Made by a program: the position numbers and the translations under genes. A stretch of DNA of 33,136 bases from JAGXLC01 sp964461045 (lineage in GTDB: Bacteria > Bacteroidota > Bacteroidia > Bacteroidales > UBA12077), in NCBI GenBank assembly GCA_964461045.1, contig CAYWSJ010000038.1, forward strand, positions 1 to 33,136, written 5' to 3'. Of this stretch, positions 1-7,673 are shown piece after piece. The notes under the pieces are model-generated. The model worked only from the letters and a program-made list of their open reading frames with translations, was not told the origin of the DNA and ran no database searches. Numbering within the stretch: position 1 is the first letter of the stretch; each line of letters opens with the position of its first letter.

Positions 1-176
1 TTTGTTTCTTTATCAATTGATGCAATTTGATCGGTTAACACTTGATCTTCAGCTCCAAGGCTTGATGTAAAAACTATTTTACCCTTGTAATTTTGAATGA
101 AATAACTAAGAATTTCCTTGGATGAAGCTCCTTCCAACAAGGTATTCATTTCTTTCACTTTCTCTTGATTCGCCAT
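1..176 (-). CDS. cysH: Phosphoadenosine/adenosine phosphosulfate reductase, N-terminal part
   Basis: This gene runs off the left edge, so only the first 58 codons are visible, starting at the ATG at 176 on the minus strand. The peptide begins MANQEKVKEMNTLL and reaches IVFTSSLGAEDQVLTDQIA. The SSLGAEDQVL stretch is the phosphate/nucleotide-binding loop of the PAPS/APS reductase family in the adenine nucleotide alpha hydrolase fold. The enzyme reduces PAPS or APS to sulfite with thioredoxin or glutaredoxin as donor. The residues that separate PAPS from APS reductases (the Cys pairs) lie outside the window, so substrate is open. It is divergent from the fused ATP sulfurylase/APS kinase at 465, which would supply its substrate. 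A good promoter (TTG-N19-TATCTTTG) precedes it. Confidence 0.85.
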   Translation of the reverse strand, partial: MANQEKVKEMNTLLEGASSKEILSYFIQNYKGKIVFTSSLGAEDQVLTDQIASIDKET

Positions 177-231
177 ATTCAATAAATTTTAAAATAAGTT
201 AATATCGAATTATTTTTGTTGAAATGCGTGA

Positions 232-261
232 CAAAGATATATATATAAATTTTTTTTGCAA
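232..261 (-). promoter_or_regulatory. Bacteroidota-type promoter of cysH
   Basis: On the minus strand a -33 TTG (261-259) is followed after 19 nt by TATCTTTG (239-232), matching the TAnnTTTG -7 element of the phylum. Transcription would start near 226, giving a leader of about 50 nt before the ATG at 176. Confidence 0.6.
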
Positions 262-403
262 GAATATTCCTATAAAAGTTTCACTTTTAGCCATGCAAAA
301 TTTTTATTGCTAAAATAATACATTTATCAGTACTTGTAAACCAAATGCTTTCTAAATTAATTAATAAAACAGAATGAATATAAATTCTTTAAAGAGATTT
401 GAT

Positions 404-411
404 TATATTTG
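404..411 (+). promoter_or_regulatory. Probable -7 element of the sat-cysC gene
   Basis: TATATTTG fits the TAnnTTTG element and would give a leader of about 48 nt to the ATG at 465. No TTG lies at the usual distance upstream; the nearest thing is a TTC at 385-387 with 16-nt spacing. The call rests on the -7 element and position. Confidence 0.4.
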
Positions 412-464
412 CCATCTTTTAGATAAGTCTAAATAAATGTTTAACAATAAAAAATTATAGCCTA

Positions 465-2342
465 ATGAAGCAATCAATATTACCTCCTCATGGGGGCTGC
501 GGATTAGTTAACAGGATTATTCCTGAAATGGAACGTGAAAGAATTCAGAAAGAAGCTGAAAATTACCCAATTTATAACATTAGCAATGCCGATCTTTCTG
601 TATTTTACAGAATGTCAGATGGTGCTCTGTCACCACTTGAGGGACCGATGGATTCAAAAGAGTTTAACCAGGTTCTTGATGAAGAAGTAATTGAGAGAAA
701 CGGGAATAAATATGCGTGGACAATACCCCTTGCTTTTCCGGTTGCCAAAGAAGAAGCTGAAAAATTGAACGTTGGTGAGACAGTTGCTGTAAAAAATGAG
801 GATGGTGAACTTGTGGGAACAATGGAAATTACTGATATTTATCCTTTTGATAAATCAAAATACAATCAGTCTGTTTATGGAACCGATCGTAATGATCATC
901 CGGGAGCCAGGATATTTAATGACGATCCCAGGGATTATCTGCTGGGAGGGAAAATATGGGCCTTTCCACAACCTAAAAATCCTTCTTTTGGGCAATATAT
1001 GCTGAAACCATTAGAAACACGATCTTTATTCCAGAGAAGAGGATGGGAAAAGATCGTAGGTTTCCAAACACGTAATGCTTTGCATCGTGCACATGAATAT
1101 GCTATGGTTTATGCCACAGAAGAATTAACACGACAGGGCTATTTTACGGGAACTGTTCTGAATCCTCTGGTTGGCGCAACAAAGTCAGACGATGTGCCTG
1201 CTGAAGTAAGAATGAAAACTTACGAGGCGCTTATTGAAGACAAATGGATAGGGTATGGAGATATGGATGAAGAATTATGGAAAGATAAAGGTTATACCCT
1301 GGATGAAGAAATGTTGCTGATTGGTCTGGATATGAAGATGTTTTATGCAGGGCCTAAAGAAGCGGTCATGCACGCGATTTATCGCCAAAACTATGGATTT
1401 ACAAACATTGTTATAGGTCGAAAACATGCGGATGCTCCTTTTGATGACGGGACAGCTATCTGGGGAGATTTTGATGCGCATAATATTTTTGATAACCTGA
1501 AAGGAAACCTGGAAATTGAACCTGTAAAAGTTGGTTTTGCTGCATTTTATAAAGAAATTAACCGGGTTGGCCTAATTAAAGAGTTTGAGCCTAAAGGATA
1601 TCATACTGTTTTTATCTCAGGAAAAGATGTAAGAAAGAAATTGAAAGCCGGAGAGGATGTTGATGAGAGAATCCTGAGGAAATGTGTGGGAGATGTACTC
1701 AAGAAATACTATACTGGTGAAAATGGAAAAAAAAAAGATAACAAGCAAAAAAGCACCAATGTAACCTGGCATGATACTGTCATTACAAAAGAAGACAGGG
1801 AAAAAAGGAACGGTCATAAAGGCGTGGTTGTTTGGCTTACCGGTCTTTCTGGTTGTGGAAAATCCACAATTGGTAATGAGTTGCAGAAAAAATTATTTGA
1901 ACAGGATGCACAGGTTTATATTCTCGATGGTGATAATGTAAGACATGGATTAAACGGAGATCTTGGATTTTCACCAGAAGACAGAGAGGAAAACATCCGT
2001 AGAATAGGAGAGGTTGCACATTTATTTGCCGAAGCCGGAAATATAGCCATAACTTCTTTTATTTCTCCTTATAAAAAAGACCGTGACAGGGCCAGAAAAT
2101 TAAACAAAGAAGGAGATTTTATCGAAGTACATGTTACAGCTCCTTTATCTGTTTGTGAGGAAAGAGATCCGAAAGGATTATACAAAAAAGCAAGAACAGG
2201 AGAAATTCCTGAATTCACAGGAATTTCCGCACCTTACGAAGAACCTGAAAATCCGGAGATTGTATTGGAAACAGATAAATTAACTGTTGAAGAATCTGCC
2301 GATAAAGTTATCGAGTATATGAAGGAGAACGGTATATTTTAA
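465..2342 (+). CDS. Bifunctional sulfate adenylyltransferase / adenylylsulfate kinase
   Basis: This 625-residue fusion makes APS from sulfate and ATP, then phosphorylates it to PAPS. Residues 1 to about 400 are a homo-oligomeric (Sat-type) ATP sulfurylase, with the family opening ILPPHGG and the active-site motif QTRNALHRAHE at 201-211 (Q201, R203, N204, H207, H210). After a lysine-rich linker (about 415-440), residues 445-625 are an APS kinase with Walker A GLSGCGKST near 460-468, DGDNVRHGL, and the SFISPYKKDRDRAR segment. The second ATP sulfurylase motif reads GRKHAD where many Sat enzymes have GRDHAG. Its divergent neighbour is a PAPS/APS reductase gene, so the pair is an assimilatory sulfate module without CysD/CysN. 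The ATG at 465 matches the family N-terminus. Confidence 0.93.
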   Translation: MKQSILPPHGGCGLVNRIIPEMERERIQKEAENYPIYNISNADLSVFYRMSDGALSPLEGPMDSKEFNQVLDEEVIERNGNKYAWTIPLAFPVAKEEAEKLNVGETVAVKNEDGELVGTMEITDIYPFDKSKYNQSVYGTDRNDHPGARIFNDDPRDYLLGGKIWAFPQPKNPSFGQYMLKPLETRSLFQRRGWEKIVGFQTRNALHRAHEYAMVYATEELTRQGYFTGTVLNPLVGATKSDDVPAEVRMKTYEALIEDKWIGYGDMDEELWKDKGYTLDEEMLLIGLDMKMFYAGPKEAVMHAIYRQNYGFTNIVIGRKHADAPFDDGTAIWGDFDAHNIFDNLKGNLEIEPVKVGFAAFYKEINRVGLIKEFEPKGYHTVFISGKDVRKKLKAGEDVDERILRKCVGDVLKKYYTGENGKKKDNKQKSTNVTWHDTVITKEDREKRNGHKGVVVWLTGLSGCGKSTIGNELQKKLFEQDAQVYILDGDNVRHGLNGDLGFSPEDREENIRRIGEVAHLFAEAGNIAITSFISPYKKDRDRARKLNKEGDFIEVHVTAPLSVCEERDPKGLYKKARTGEIPEFTGISAPYEEPENPEIVLETDKLTVEESADKVIEYMKENGIF

Positions 2343-2376
2343 ACGGATTTTGATTATTAAGATGAATATCCGTTTT
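2341..2376 (+). terminator. Possible terminator after sat-cysC
   Basis: AAACGGAT (2341-2348) pairs with ATCCGTTT (2368-2375) around a 19-nt loop, overlapping the stop codon. The T run is only four bases, so this is a weak intrinsic terminator at best. Confidence 0.4.
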
Positions 2377-2394
2377 ACACCTGAAAAATAATGG

Positions 2395-2441
2395 AAATAT
2401 AACGTAGAGACAAGGCATTGCCTTGTCTCTACGTTATATTT
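2395..2441. repeat. Near-perfect 47-bp palindrome next to the assembly gap
   Basis: Positions 2395-2417 are the exact reverse complement of 2419-2441, with a single T between them. The core arm is GTAGAGACAAGGCA. The 15-mer TTGCCTTGTCTCTAC (2418-2432) recurs exactly at 2574-2588 on the far side of the gap, within a tandem repeat. It looks like a REP-like intergenic palindrome. It could also act as a hairpin for the convergent genes on either side, but it has no long U tract. Confidence 0.85.
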
Positions 2442-2443
2442 TT

Positions 2444-2543
2444 NNNNNNNNNNNNNNNNNNNNNNNNNNNNNNNNNNNNNNNNNNNNNNNNNNNNNNNNN
2501 NNNNNNNNNNNNNNNNNNNNNNNNNNNNNNNNNNNNNNNNNNN
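2444..2543. other. Assembly gap of 100 N
   Basis: Exactly 100 undetermined bases, the conventional placeholder for a scaffold gap of unknown size. It sits inside repeated sequence, which explains the break; true length unknown. Confidence 0.99.
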
Positions 2544-2600
2544 TCTCTACATCCTTGCCTTATCTCTACATCCTTGCCTTGTCTCTACATCATTACATCC
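2544..2600. repeat. 19-nt tandem repeat, end of an array cut by the gap
   Basis: Two consecutive 19-nt units starting TCTCTACATCCTTGCCTT occupy 2544-2562 and 2563-2581, differing only in the last base (A or G). A third, degenerate unit (TCTCTACATCATTACATCC) ends at 2600. The unit contains the GTCTCTAC and TTGCCTTG pieces of the palindrome at 2395-2441. The last part overlaps the end of the Nudix gene. Confidence 0.85.
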
Positions 2601-3030
2601 TAATTTTTTTTCTTGCCATCTGAATAATTTCCTCATGATCAAATGCCAGGGGTGGAAGATTGTCAAGGCTGAACCATTTCAGGTTCTTCGCATCAGATCC
2701 TGCAAAGGCCTTCTCTTTTTCTTTACCTGATTGGATAAATCCATAGTAGGCAACCGATATGGTTCTTCCACGTGGATCACGACCGGGCTTTCCAAATGTA
2801 TAAAATTGCTCCAGTGGAATATTGGTTAATCCTGTTTCCTCTTCTAATTCTCTTTGTGCGCTTTCATGAAGATCCTCATCCATATCCACAAAACCGCCCG
2901 GAAGAGCCCATTTTCCCTGAAAGGGTGGGTTTTTTCTTTCAATAAGAAGAATAAATGGATTTACATGACTGGTAAAAATAAGACAATCGACCGTAACCGC
3001 AGGCCTCGGATATTTATATGTATAACTCAT
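2593..3030 (-). CDS. Nudix hydrolase
   Basis: A 145-residue Nudix-fold protein with a full Nudix box from G46 to L68 (G-x5-E-x7-REL-x-EETGL: E52, R60, E61, E64, E65), which binds the catalytic divalent metals. The start of the fold (PAVTVDCLIF, LLIERKNPPFQGKWALPGG) resembles the ADP-ribose pyrophosphatase / NrtR-like branch, which hydrolyses nucleoside diphosphates linked to another group. The substrate cannot be set from sequence. No signal peptide, so cytosolic. It lies 21 nt downstream of the NlpC/P60 gene on the same strand and is probably cotranscribed. Its stop codon is next to the tandem repeat bordering the assembly gap, but the reading frame is intact. Confidence 0.9.
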   Translation of the reverse strand: MSYTYKYPRPAVTVDCLIFTSHVNPFILLIERKNPPFQGKWALPGGFVDMDEDLHESAQRELEEETGLTNIPLEQFYTFGKPGRDPRGRTISVAYYGFIQSGKEKEKAFAGSDAKNLKWFSLDNLPPLAFDHEEIIQMARKKIRM

Positions 3031-3051
3031 AAAAAAACAGTCTATAAGGTT

Positions 3052-3840
3052 TTAATCCAGAAGATTTTTAATTATTCTGAGTTTATGCGAATATTGATTG
3101 GTTTTCTCGTTAAAAATTCCCTGATGATCTAATTTATCTATCCTTACAGCTTCTGATGCGTGAATAATTTGATGGTTATCCAGTACAATACCTGTATGTG
3201 TTATATTACCTTCCTCATTATCAAAGAACGCCAGATCCCCTTTTTGAGCTTCATCCAGAAAACTCAAAGCTTTGCCTTCTTTTACCTGGTTGCTGCTATC
3301 TCTGGGTATACTGATGCGGAGCATTCTATATAATATTTGCGTAAACCCGGAACAATCAATACCCATAATATTTTTTCCTCCCCACAAATAAGGTGCGTGT
3401 AAATATTGCAAAGCAAGCGTACAAAGTTTTTCTCTTAAAGGCTGCTCTTTGGTTAATTTTTGCGGATTATCAAGAATATATTTTTCATCATTCATTTTAA
3501 AAGAGTTGTCCTGTGGGTTAAAACCATGCAGAATGCTTCCTCCCGGAATATAAAAACCATTAACACTTTTTTCTTTATAAATATAATTTGCAGGTTTCCG
3601 GCATATATGTATTGATTGATCTTCCAGTAATAATTTAGACTGTAAACCGGAAGGAATAAAGAATGTTGATTTTATCCAGCCTTCGTATTGATCCAGCAGA
3701 TTATTTATAAAATACCACTCACCTTGTTGTTTTATAATTTCAAATTCTTCTCCAAACAATATTTGATTTACGATTTCACTTTTGTGTGAAGGAGCTGCGT
3801 AAAGTGAAATATTTCCTGTATTTACAATAAATGATTCCAT
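3052..3840 (-). CDS. SH3b and NlpC/P60 domain cell-wall peptidase (C40 family)
   Basis: A 262-residue protein, counted from the ATG at 3840, with an N-terminal SH3b-like region (about 1-65) and a C-terminal NlpC/P60 domain (about 130-262). The cysteine peptidase residues are visible: C163 in IDCSGF, H215 in THTGIV and H227 in IIHASEA. Such enzymes cut peptidoglycan stem peptides, typically gamma-D-Glu-diaminopimelate bonds. No classical signal peptide or lipobox is seen, so it may act on recycled muropeptides in the cytosol or be exported in another way. An ATG at 3873 would add 11 residues, but a -7 promoter element (3869-3862) lies between the two, favouring 3840. It is followed after 21 nt by the Nudix gene. 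Confidence 0.9.
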   Translation of the reverse strand: MESFIVNTGNISLYAAPSHKSEIVNQILFGEEFEIIKQQGEWYFINNLLDQYEGWIKSTFFIPSGLQSKLLLEDQSIHICRKPANYIYKEKSVNGFYIPGGSILHGFNPQDNSFKMNDEKYILDNPQKLTKEQPLREKLCTLALQYLHAPYLWGGKNIMGIDCSGFTQILYRMLRISIPRDSSNQVKEGKALSFLDEAQKGDLAFFDNEEGNITHTGIVLDNHQIIHASEAVRIDKLDHQGIFNEKTNQYSHKLRIIKNLLD

Positions 3841-3861
3841 GTTTCTAGTTAGAGTTTGTAC

Positions 3862-3869
3862 CAAATTTA
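3862..3869 (-). promoter_or_regulatory. -7 element of the NlpC/P60 gene
   Basis: TAAATTTG on the minus strand matches TAnnTTTG. Transcription would begin near 3857, downstream of the alternative ATG at 3873 and upstream of the ATG at 3840, which decides the start. No TTG at the ideal upstream spacing. Confidence 0.45.
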
Positions 3870-3996
3870 ACAATTATGCATTTAATATGTCTTAATTGAA
3901 CAAAAAAATATATTTTTAGGTACAGACAATTAATCAGGTATTTTTTTACATTTGTTAATTCTGTTACAACAAATTTTGAAGACGTTCTTTTCAAAG

Positions 3997-4016
3997 TCCC
4001 GTCCTTTAGGGCGGGA
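3997..4016. repeat. GC-rich stem-loop repeat, copy 1
   Basis: TCCCGTCC and GGGCGGGA-type arms (3997-4004 and 4009-4016, 8 pairs with one U-G) close a TTTA loop. The reverse complement contains CCCGCCCTAAAG, found again at 17871-17882 in the opposite orientation. It stands out sharply from the AT-rich surroundings and is probably a dispersed genomic repeat. Confidence 0.7.
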
Positions 4017-4044
4017 TCTAAGATAAACCCTAACTATCCGGTCA

Positions 4045-4089
4045 ATTTCTGAAAATTTTGTAAATTTAAAATACAAAATTTTCAGAAAT
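4045..4089. repeat. Perfect 18-bp inverted repeat with 9-nt spacer
   Basis: The arm 4045-4062 (ATTTCTGAAAATTTTGTA) is the exact reverse complement of 4072-4089; the spacer AAATTTAAA is at 4063-4071. It lies 83 bp before the pgpH-type start codon, in a region between divergent genes, so an ordinary terminator role is unlikely. It may be an operator, an RNA hairpin in the leader, or a repeat remnant. Confidence 0.85.
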
Positions 4090-4172
4090 CATAAACCTGG
4101 AGGGGCATTCTGTAAATCACAAAAGATTAATTTGTTAAAGCAGAATTAATACAAGAACAAAACAAAGGAGCA

Positions 4173-6329
4173 ATGAAAAAATATTTTTCTTTTATTAAAA
4201 GTAAGTATAAAAACATATTCACTGGTTTAATATTTATAATTGCTGTAGCAATTTTAATCTATGTTTTACCCAGGGAGGCAAAATTCAAATTCGATTTTCA
4301 GAAGAATAATCCATGGATGTATGAAACATTGATTGCTCCCTACGATTTTCCTATTTATAAGACAAAAGACCAAATAAAAAATGAAAAAGACAGTTTACTT
4401 GAAAGTGTAAAACCATATTTTAGATTTGACACTTCAGTATATAAAAGCCAGGTAAACAGCTTTACCAGTTCATTCAATAATAAAATTGAAGAATACAAAA
4501 AACAGAAGTTTTCTGAAAATTCAAATGATTTGAAATTCAAAGAACAATTTTTTGAAAAAATTGCAAGGAAGTACTTTTCTATTGCTATGCAGCATTTTAA
4601 GCATGTCTATACAAAAGGTATTATTGCACCCTCAGAAGTAAGAAGTCAGCTAAATAAAGATTCCGAAATTGTTTTAATGAAAGATAAAGTAGGCAGAGAA
4701 ATTAGTTTTTCAAAATTATATGAACCCAAAGAAGCCTATAAATATGTTATTACCAATCTAGAGGAGTATACGGATAGTTTAGACAGTTTTCAGAATAAAC
4801 TTTCGGATGAGAGCAAAACGTTTTTTGATAACCTTAGTTTTTATGAATATATAAAACCTAATGTTTTCTATGATAGTGAGACCTCAAGCAGAATTAAGGA
4901 GGATAAGCTCGGAAATTTCTCCAATACAAAAGGATTGGTTCAGGCAGGAGAACGGATAGTTTCTAAAGGGGAAATTGTGGATGGAAAAACTTACCAGATA
5001 TTAAATTCTTTAAAGAAAGCTTACGAACAGCGTCTTGGCAGCAATTACCACACCGGGATGATCTTCCTGGGGCAGGTTATATTTGTCTTTGCCTCAATCT
5101 TTGTCTTGTATCTTTTTCTTTATCATTTCAGGAACGAAATTTTACAGGATGTGCTGAAAACTGTTTTTATCATCTTTTTGGTTGTGATTTTTGCACTTGT
5201 GTCGGGTGTGACCCTTCGAATAAGTCCTCAAAGTGTTTATATTCTTCCTTTTGCAATTTTACCTATTATTATCCGATCTTTTTATGATGCAAGGCTTGCT
5301 TTGTTTATTCACATTATAACAATTCTGATTATTGGCTTTTATGTCCCAAATAGTTTTGAGTTTGTATTTTTGAATTTTATTGTTGGTATCGTTGCGCTAT
5401 TTAGTTTAACAAGCCTGAACAGGAGGGGGAAACTCTTTTTATCGGCAGCGCTTGTTATTCTTAGTTATAGTTTTGTTTACTTTGGTTTGGCTATCAGACA
5501 AGAAGGAAATATTGAGAATATTGACTGGATGAATTTTGCCTACTTTGGAATAAATGGAGCTATCGTGCTTGCTTCTTATCCTTTGATCTATCTTTTTGAA
5601 AAATTATTTGGCTTTTTATCTGATGTTACTTTAATGGAAATGGCAGATACCAACCAACCTCTTCTGAGAAAACTTTCAGAGAAAGCCCCGGGAACTTTTC
5701 AGCATTCATTACAGGTAGCCAGTCTGGCAGAAACTGCTGTCTACCAGATTGGAGGGAATCCGCTGCTGGTAAGAACCGGTGCCATGTACCATGATATTGG
5801 TAAAATGGACAACCCAATCTATTTTATAGAAAATCAGGATGCGAATTTCAATCCACATGAAAGGCTTGAATTCGAAGAAAGTGCCAAAATCATTATAAAT
5901 CATGTGAATAAGGGAGTTGAAATTGCCATAAAAAACAGGTTACCGAGTCCGATTATTGACTTTATACAGACCCATCATGGAACAACTAAGGTTCAATATT
6001 TTTACAGGAAATTTCTTCAGAAATATAATGAAGAAGAGGTCGATATATCACAGTTTACTTATCCAGGGCCCAAACCATATTCTAAAGAAATGGCTGTATT
6101 GATGATGGCCGATTCTGTGGAGGCGGCCTCAAGAAGCTATTCCTCACTGGACGAGAAAACAATCAATAACCTTGTTGACAATATTATTGATTCTCAATTA
6201 AGTAATGGACAATTTGAAAACGTAGATATAACTTTACGAGATATCACTATAATTAAAGGTATTTTCAAGAAGAAACTACAGAATTTTTATCACGCCAGAA
6301 TTGAATATCCTGAGCAACAAAACCAGTAA
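4173..6329 (+). CDS. pgpH: 7TM receptor with HD hydrolase domain, PgpH-type cyclic di-AMP phosphodiesterase
   Basis: A 718-residue membrane protein. One membrane segment near 15-32 leads to an extracytoplasmic 7TMR-HDED region (about 35-285), then about seven membrane helices (about 293-485), then a cytosolic HD phosphohydrolase domain (about 500-705). The metal-binding residues are visible as HSLQ (H511) and YHDIGKM (H540, D541), with a further THHGTT motif near 598-603. In the family these HD domains hydrolyse cyclic di-AMP to pApA. Function here is by family; the specific ligand is inferred. A Shine-Dalgarno-like AAGGAG sits very close (2 nt) to the ATG. A strong terminator follows at 6354-6385. 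Another cyclic-di-AMP-associated family, YbbR/CdaR-like, is encoded at 19891. Confidence 0.9.
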   Translation: MKKYFSFIKSKYKNIFTGLIFIIAVAILIYVLPREAKFKFDFQKNNPWMYETLIAPYDFPIYKTKDQIKNEKDSLLESVKPYFRFDTSVYKSQVNSFTSSFNNKIEEYKKQKFSENSNDLKFKEQFFEKIARKYFSIAMQHFKHVYTKGIIAPSEVRSQLNKDSEIVLMKDKVGREISFSKLYEPKEAYKYVITNLEEYTDSLDSFQNKLSDESKTFFDNLSFYEYIKPNVFYDSETSSRIKEDKLGNFSNTKGLVQAGERIVSKGEIVDGKTYQILNSLKKAYEQRLGSNYHTGMIFLGQVIFVFASIFVLYLFLYHFRNEILQDVLKTVFIIFLVVIFALVSGVTLRISPQSVYILPFAILPIIIRSFYDARLALFIHIITILIIGFYVPNSFEFVFLNFIVGIVALFSLTSLNRRGKLFLSAALVILSYSFVYFGLAIRQEGNIENIDWMNFAYFGINGAIVLASYPLIYLFEKLFGFLSDVTLMEMADTNQPLLRKLSEKAPGTFQHSLQVASLAETAVYQIGGNPLLVRTGAMYHDIGKMDNPIYFIENQDANFNPHERLEFEESAKIIINHVNKGVEIAIKNRLPSPIIDFIQTHHGTTKVQYFYRKFLQKYNEEEVDISQFTYPGPKPYSKEMAVLMMADSVEAASRSYSSLDEKTINNLVDNIIDSQLSNGQFENVDITLRDITIIKGIFKKKLQNFYHARIEYPEQQNQ

Positions 6330-6353
6330 GTTTTTATAGGAAGTTTACCTAAC

Positions 6354-6385
6354 AAAAAACTCCGGGTGGTTTCCCGGAGTTTTTT
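6354..6385. terminator. Bidirectional intrinsic terminator
   Basis: ACTCCGGG (6359-6366) pairs with CCCGGAGT (6373-6380) around TGGTTT, flanked by an A run at 6354-6359 and a T run at 6380-6385. It serves the rightward pgpH gene and, in the opposite direction, the leftward membrane protein gene ending at 6414. Confidence 0.9.
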
Positions 6386-6413
6386 ATTATTTGAATGGCT
6401 GTTTTTTTGAATT

Positions 6414-7502
6414 TTATTCAAGTGAAGTTTGAACTCTGAGCCAGCCGAAGAGGATAAAGAACAGGCCTGCTATACCCAGTATGGAGGAAATAATATTACC
6501 CCCTATTGGCAGCACTCCGCTGAAGAGACTTGCAAATGCACCAATTATAAGAGCTATTACGAGTAAATTAACCCCGCTCTTTCCGGTTTCATTGAAGGTA
6601 TTAGATTTTTTTAGCTTCAGGAATCCTAAGAGCTCAATTATGAATGTGGCGATAAAAATGAGTGATACGATCATCTCTAAAGTTCCTGCTTTAAACATTC
6701 CACTTGCATCTCCGGTTGCCAGACTTTTCAAGCCAGAACCCATACTAACTATTGATGCAACAAAATCTAATACTGTTGCCGCTAAACCAATATAAATTGC
6801 AACAGATATCATTTGTACGGCTTTTTGTCCCACTTCATCAAGTGTGGAACGAAACTGTTTCAATCCTATAAGAAGAAGAATGAGTCCGATAAGGCCTGCT
6901 ACGGCAGCACCCCAACCCCTGCTTGCTTCATTACCAAGCTGTAATAGCATTCCAACTAATATTAGCGATATAGAAGTGAGGGCAACTTTGTTTTCTCCAA
7001 TTATGCCTTTTTGAATATTTCTCCATCCGGTAATTATCATTACTAATACAACCAGACTGAAAATTGTACCTATTACTCCTCCTATTGCGGGAATAATTCT
7101 GATTATCCCTCCAACCAGTGCGATAATCATTGATATTAACAGCAAGTTTGCACCTTTGGATCCGATTTCTCCTATGGTGTTTGAACTTTTTAATTTACTA
7201 TAGCCAATAAGCTGAAAAATAAAAGCCACAATTAGTCCTATAGTTGCAATGATTCCAACTATTGGGATTAATCCGACCAGTGCACTAATAGCACCAATAA
7301 TTGCTGCTACATAAACTAATTGAATAGCATTTTTACCTTGTTCATCTAACAATTCTTTTATGTTTTTCAACCCTAAAAGAAAGATGATAAAACCAATTAA
7401 GACCAGAACTTCCGAAGCCCATCCTTTGCCAACACTGTTAAAAGCTGTTAAAAGGGCTCCAGCTAAAACCATTGAACTTGCTTTAATACCATTTTTGTCC
7501 AT
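6414..7502 (-). CDS. Internally duplicated polytopic membrane protein of unknown function
   Basis: I do not recognise the family. The 362 residues are mostly hydrophobic and glycine-rich, with roughly eight to ten membrane segments and no catalytic signature. The protein is a clear tandem duplication. The block LIGFIIFLLGLKNIKELLDE near 36-55 matches LIGLILLLIGLKQFRSTLDE near 206-225. The block LIGYSKLKSSNTIGEIGSKG near 98-117 matches LLGFLKLKKSNTFNETGKSG near 289-308. Each half ends in a matching GW-R-Q motif (GWRNIQ near 159, GWLRVQ near 353). The short polar loops KLKxSNT are the best conserved and may be functional. The gene is monocistronic, facing pgpH across a shared terminator. No signal peptide beyond the first membrane helix. 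A structural or small-molecule channel role would be speculation. Confidence 0.8.
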   Translation of the reverse strand: MDKNGIKASSMVLAGALLTAFNSVGKGWASEVLVLIGFIIFLLGLKNIKELLDEQGKNAIQLVYVAAIIGAISALVGLIPIVGIIATIGLIVAFIFQLIGYSKLKSSNTIGEIGSKGANLLLISMIIALVGGIIRIIPAIGGVIGTIFSLVVLVMIITGWRNIQKGIIGENKVALTSISLILVGMLLQLGNEASRGWGAAVAGLIGLILLLIGLKQFRSTLDEVGQKAVQMISVAIYIGLAATVLDFVASIVSMGSGLKSLATGDASGMFKAGTLEMIVSLIFIATFIIELLGFLKLKKSNTFNETGKSGVNLLVIALIIGAFASLFSGVLPIGGNIISSILGIAGLFFILFGWLRVQTSLE

Positions 7503-7673
7503 AAATATTTAAATTTTAGTGAATAATGAATATTAAATTTATGAAAAAATGATTTTAGTTGTTTAGGTTTTTATCAACATGTTTTAAACAATTTTACAAG
7601 AGTACCCAAAGAAAAGATTAATGGTACTTTTTATTATATGAATCTAATTGAGAATAAAATAAGAATAAAAAGC

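Larger units (their letters stand above)
3841..4172. other. 332-bp divergent intergenic region with two inverted repeats
   Basis: This gap separates the leftward NlpC/P60 gene from the rightward pgpH-type gene. It holds a leftward -7 element (3862-3869), a rightward TACATTTG (3947-3954) without a clear -33 partner, a GC-rich stem-loop repeat (3997-4016) and an 18-bp perfect inverted repeat (4045-4089). I see no coding sequence or tRNA. Confidence 0.7.

Noticed and set aside
2544..2600. CRISPR array
   Set aside because: Units are 19 nt and directly adjacent, with no spacers between them, and no cas gene is in the window; it is a simple tandem repeat.
2418..2623. Short plus-strand reading frames running through the N gap
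   Set aside because: They are produced by reading through undetermined bases and tandem repeats.
6481..6795. A 104-codon plus-strand frame
   Set aside because: Antisense to the membrane protein gene at 6414-7502, which has a coherent duplicated protein; no support for the opposite strand.
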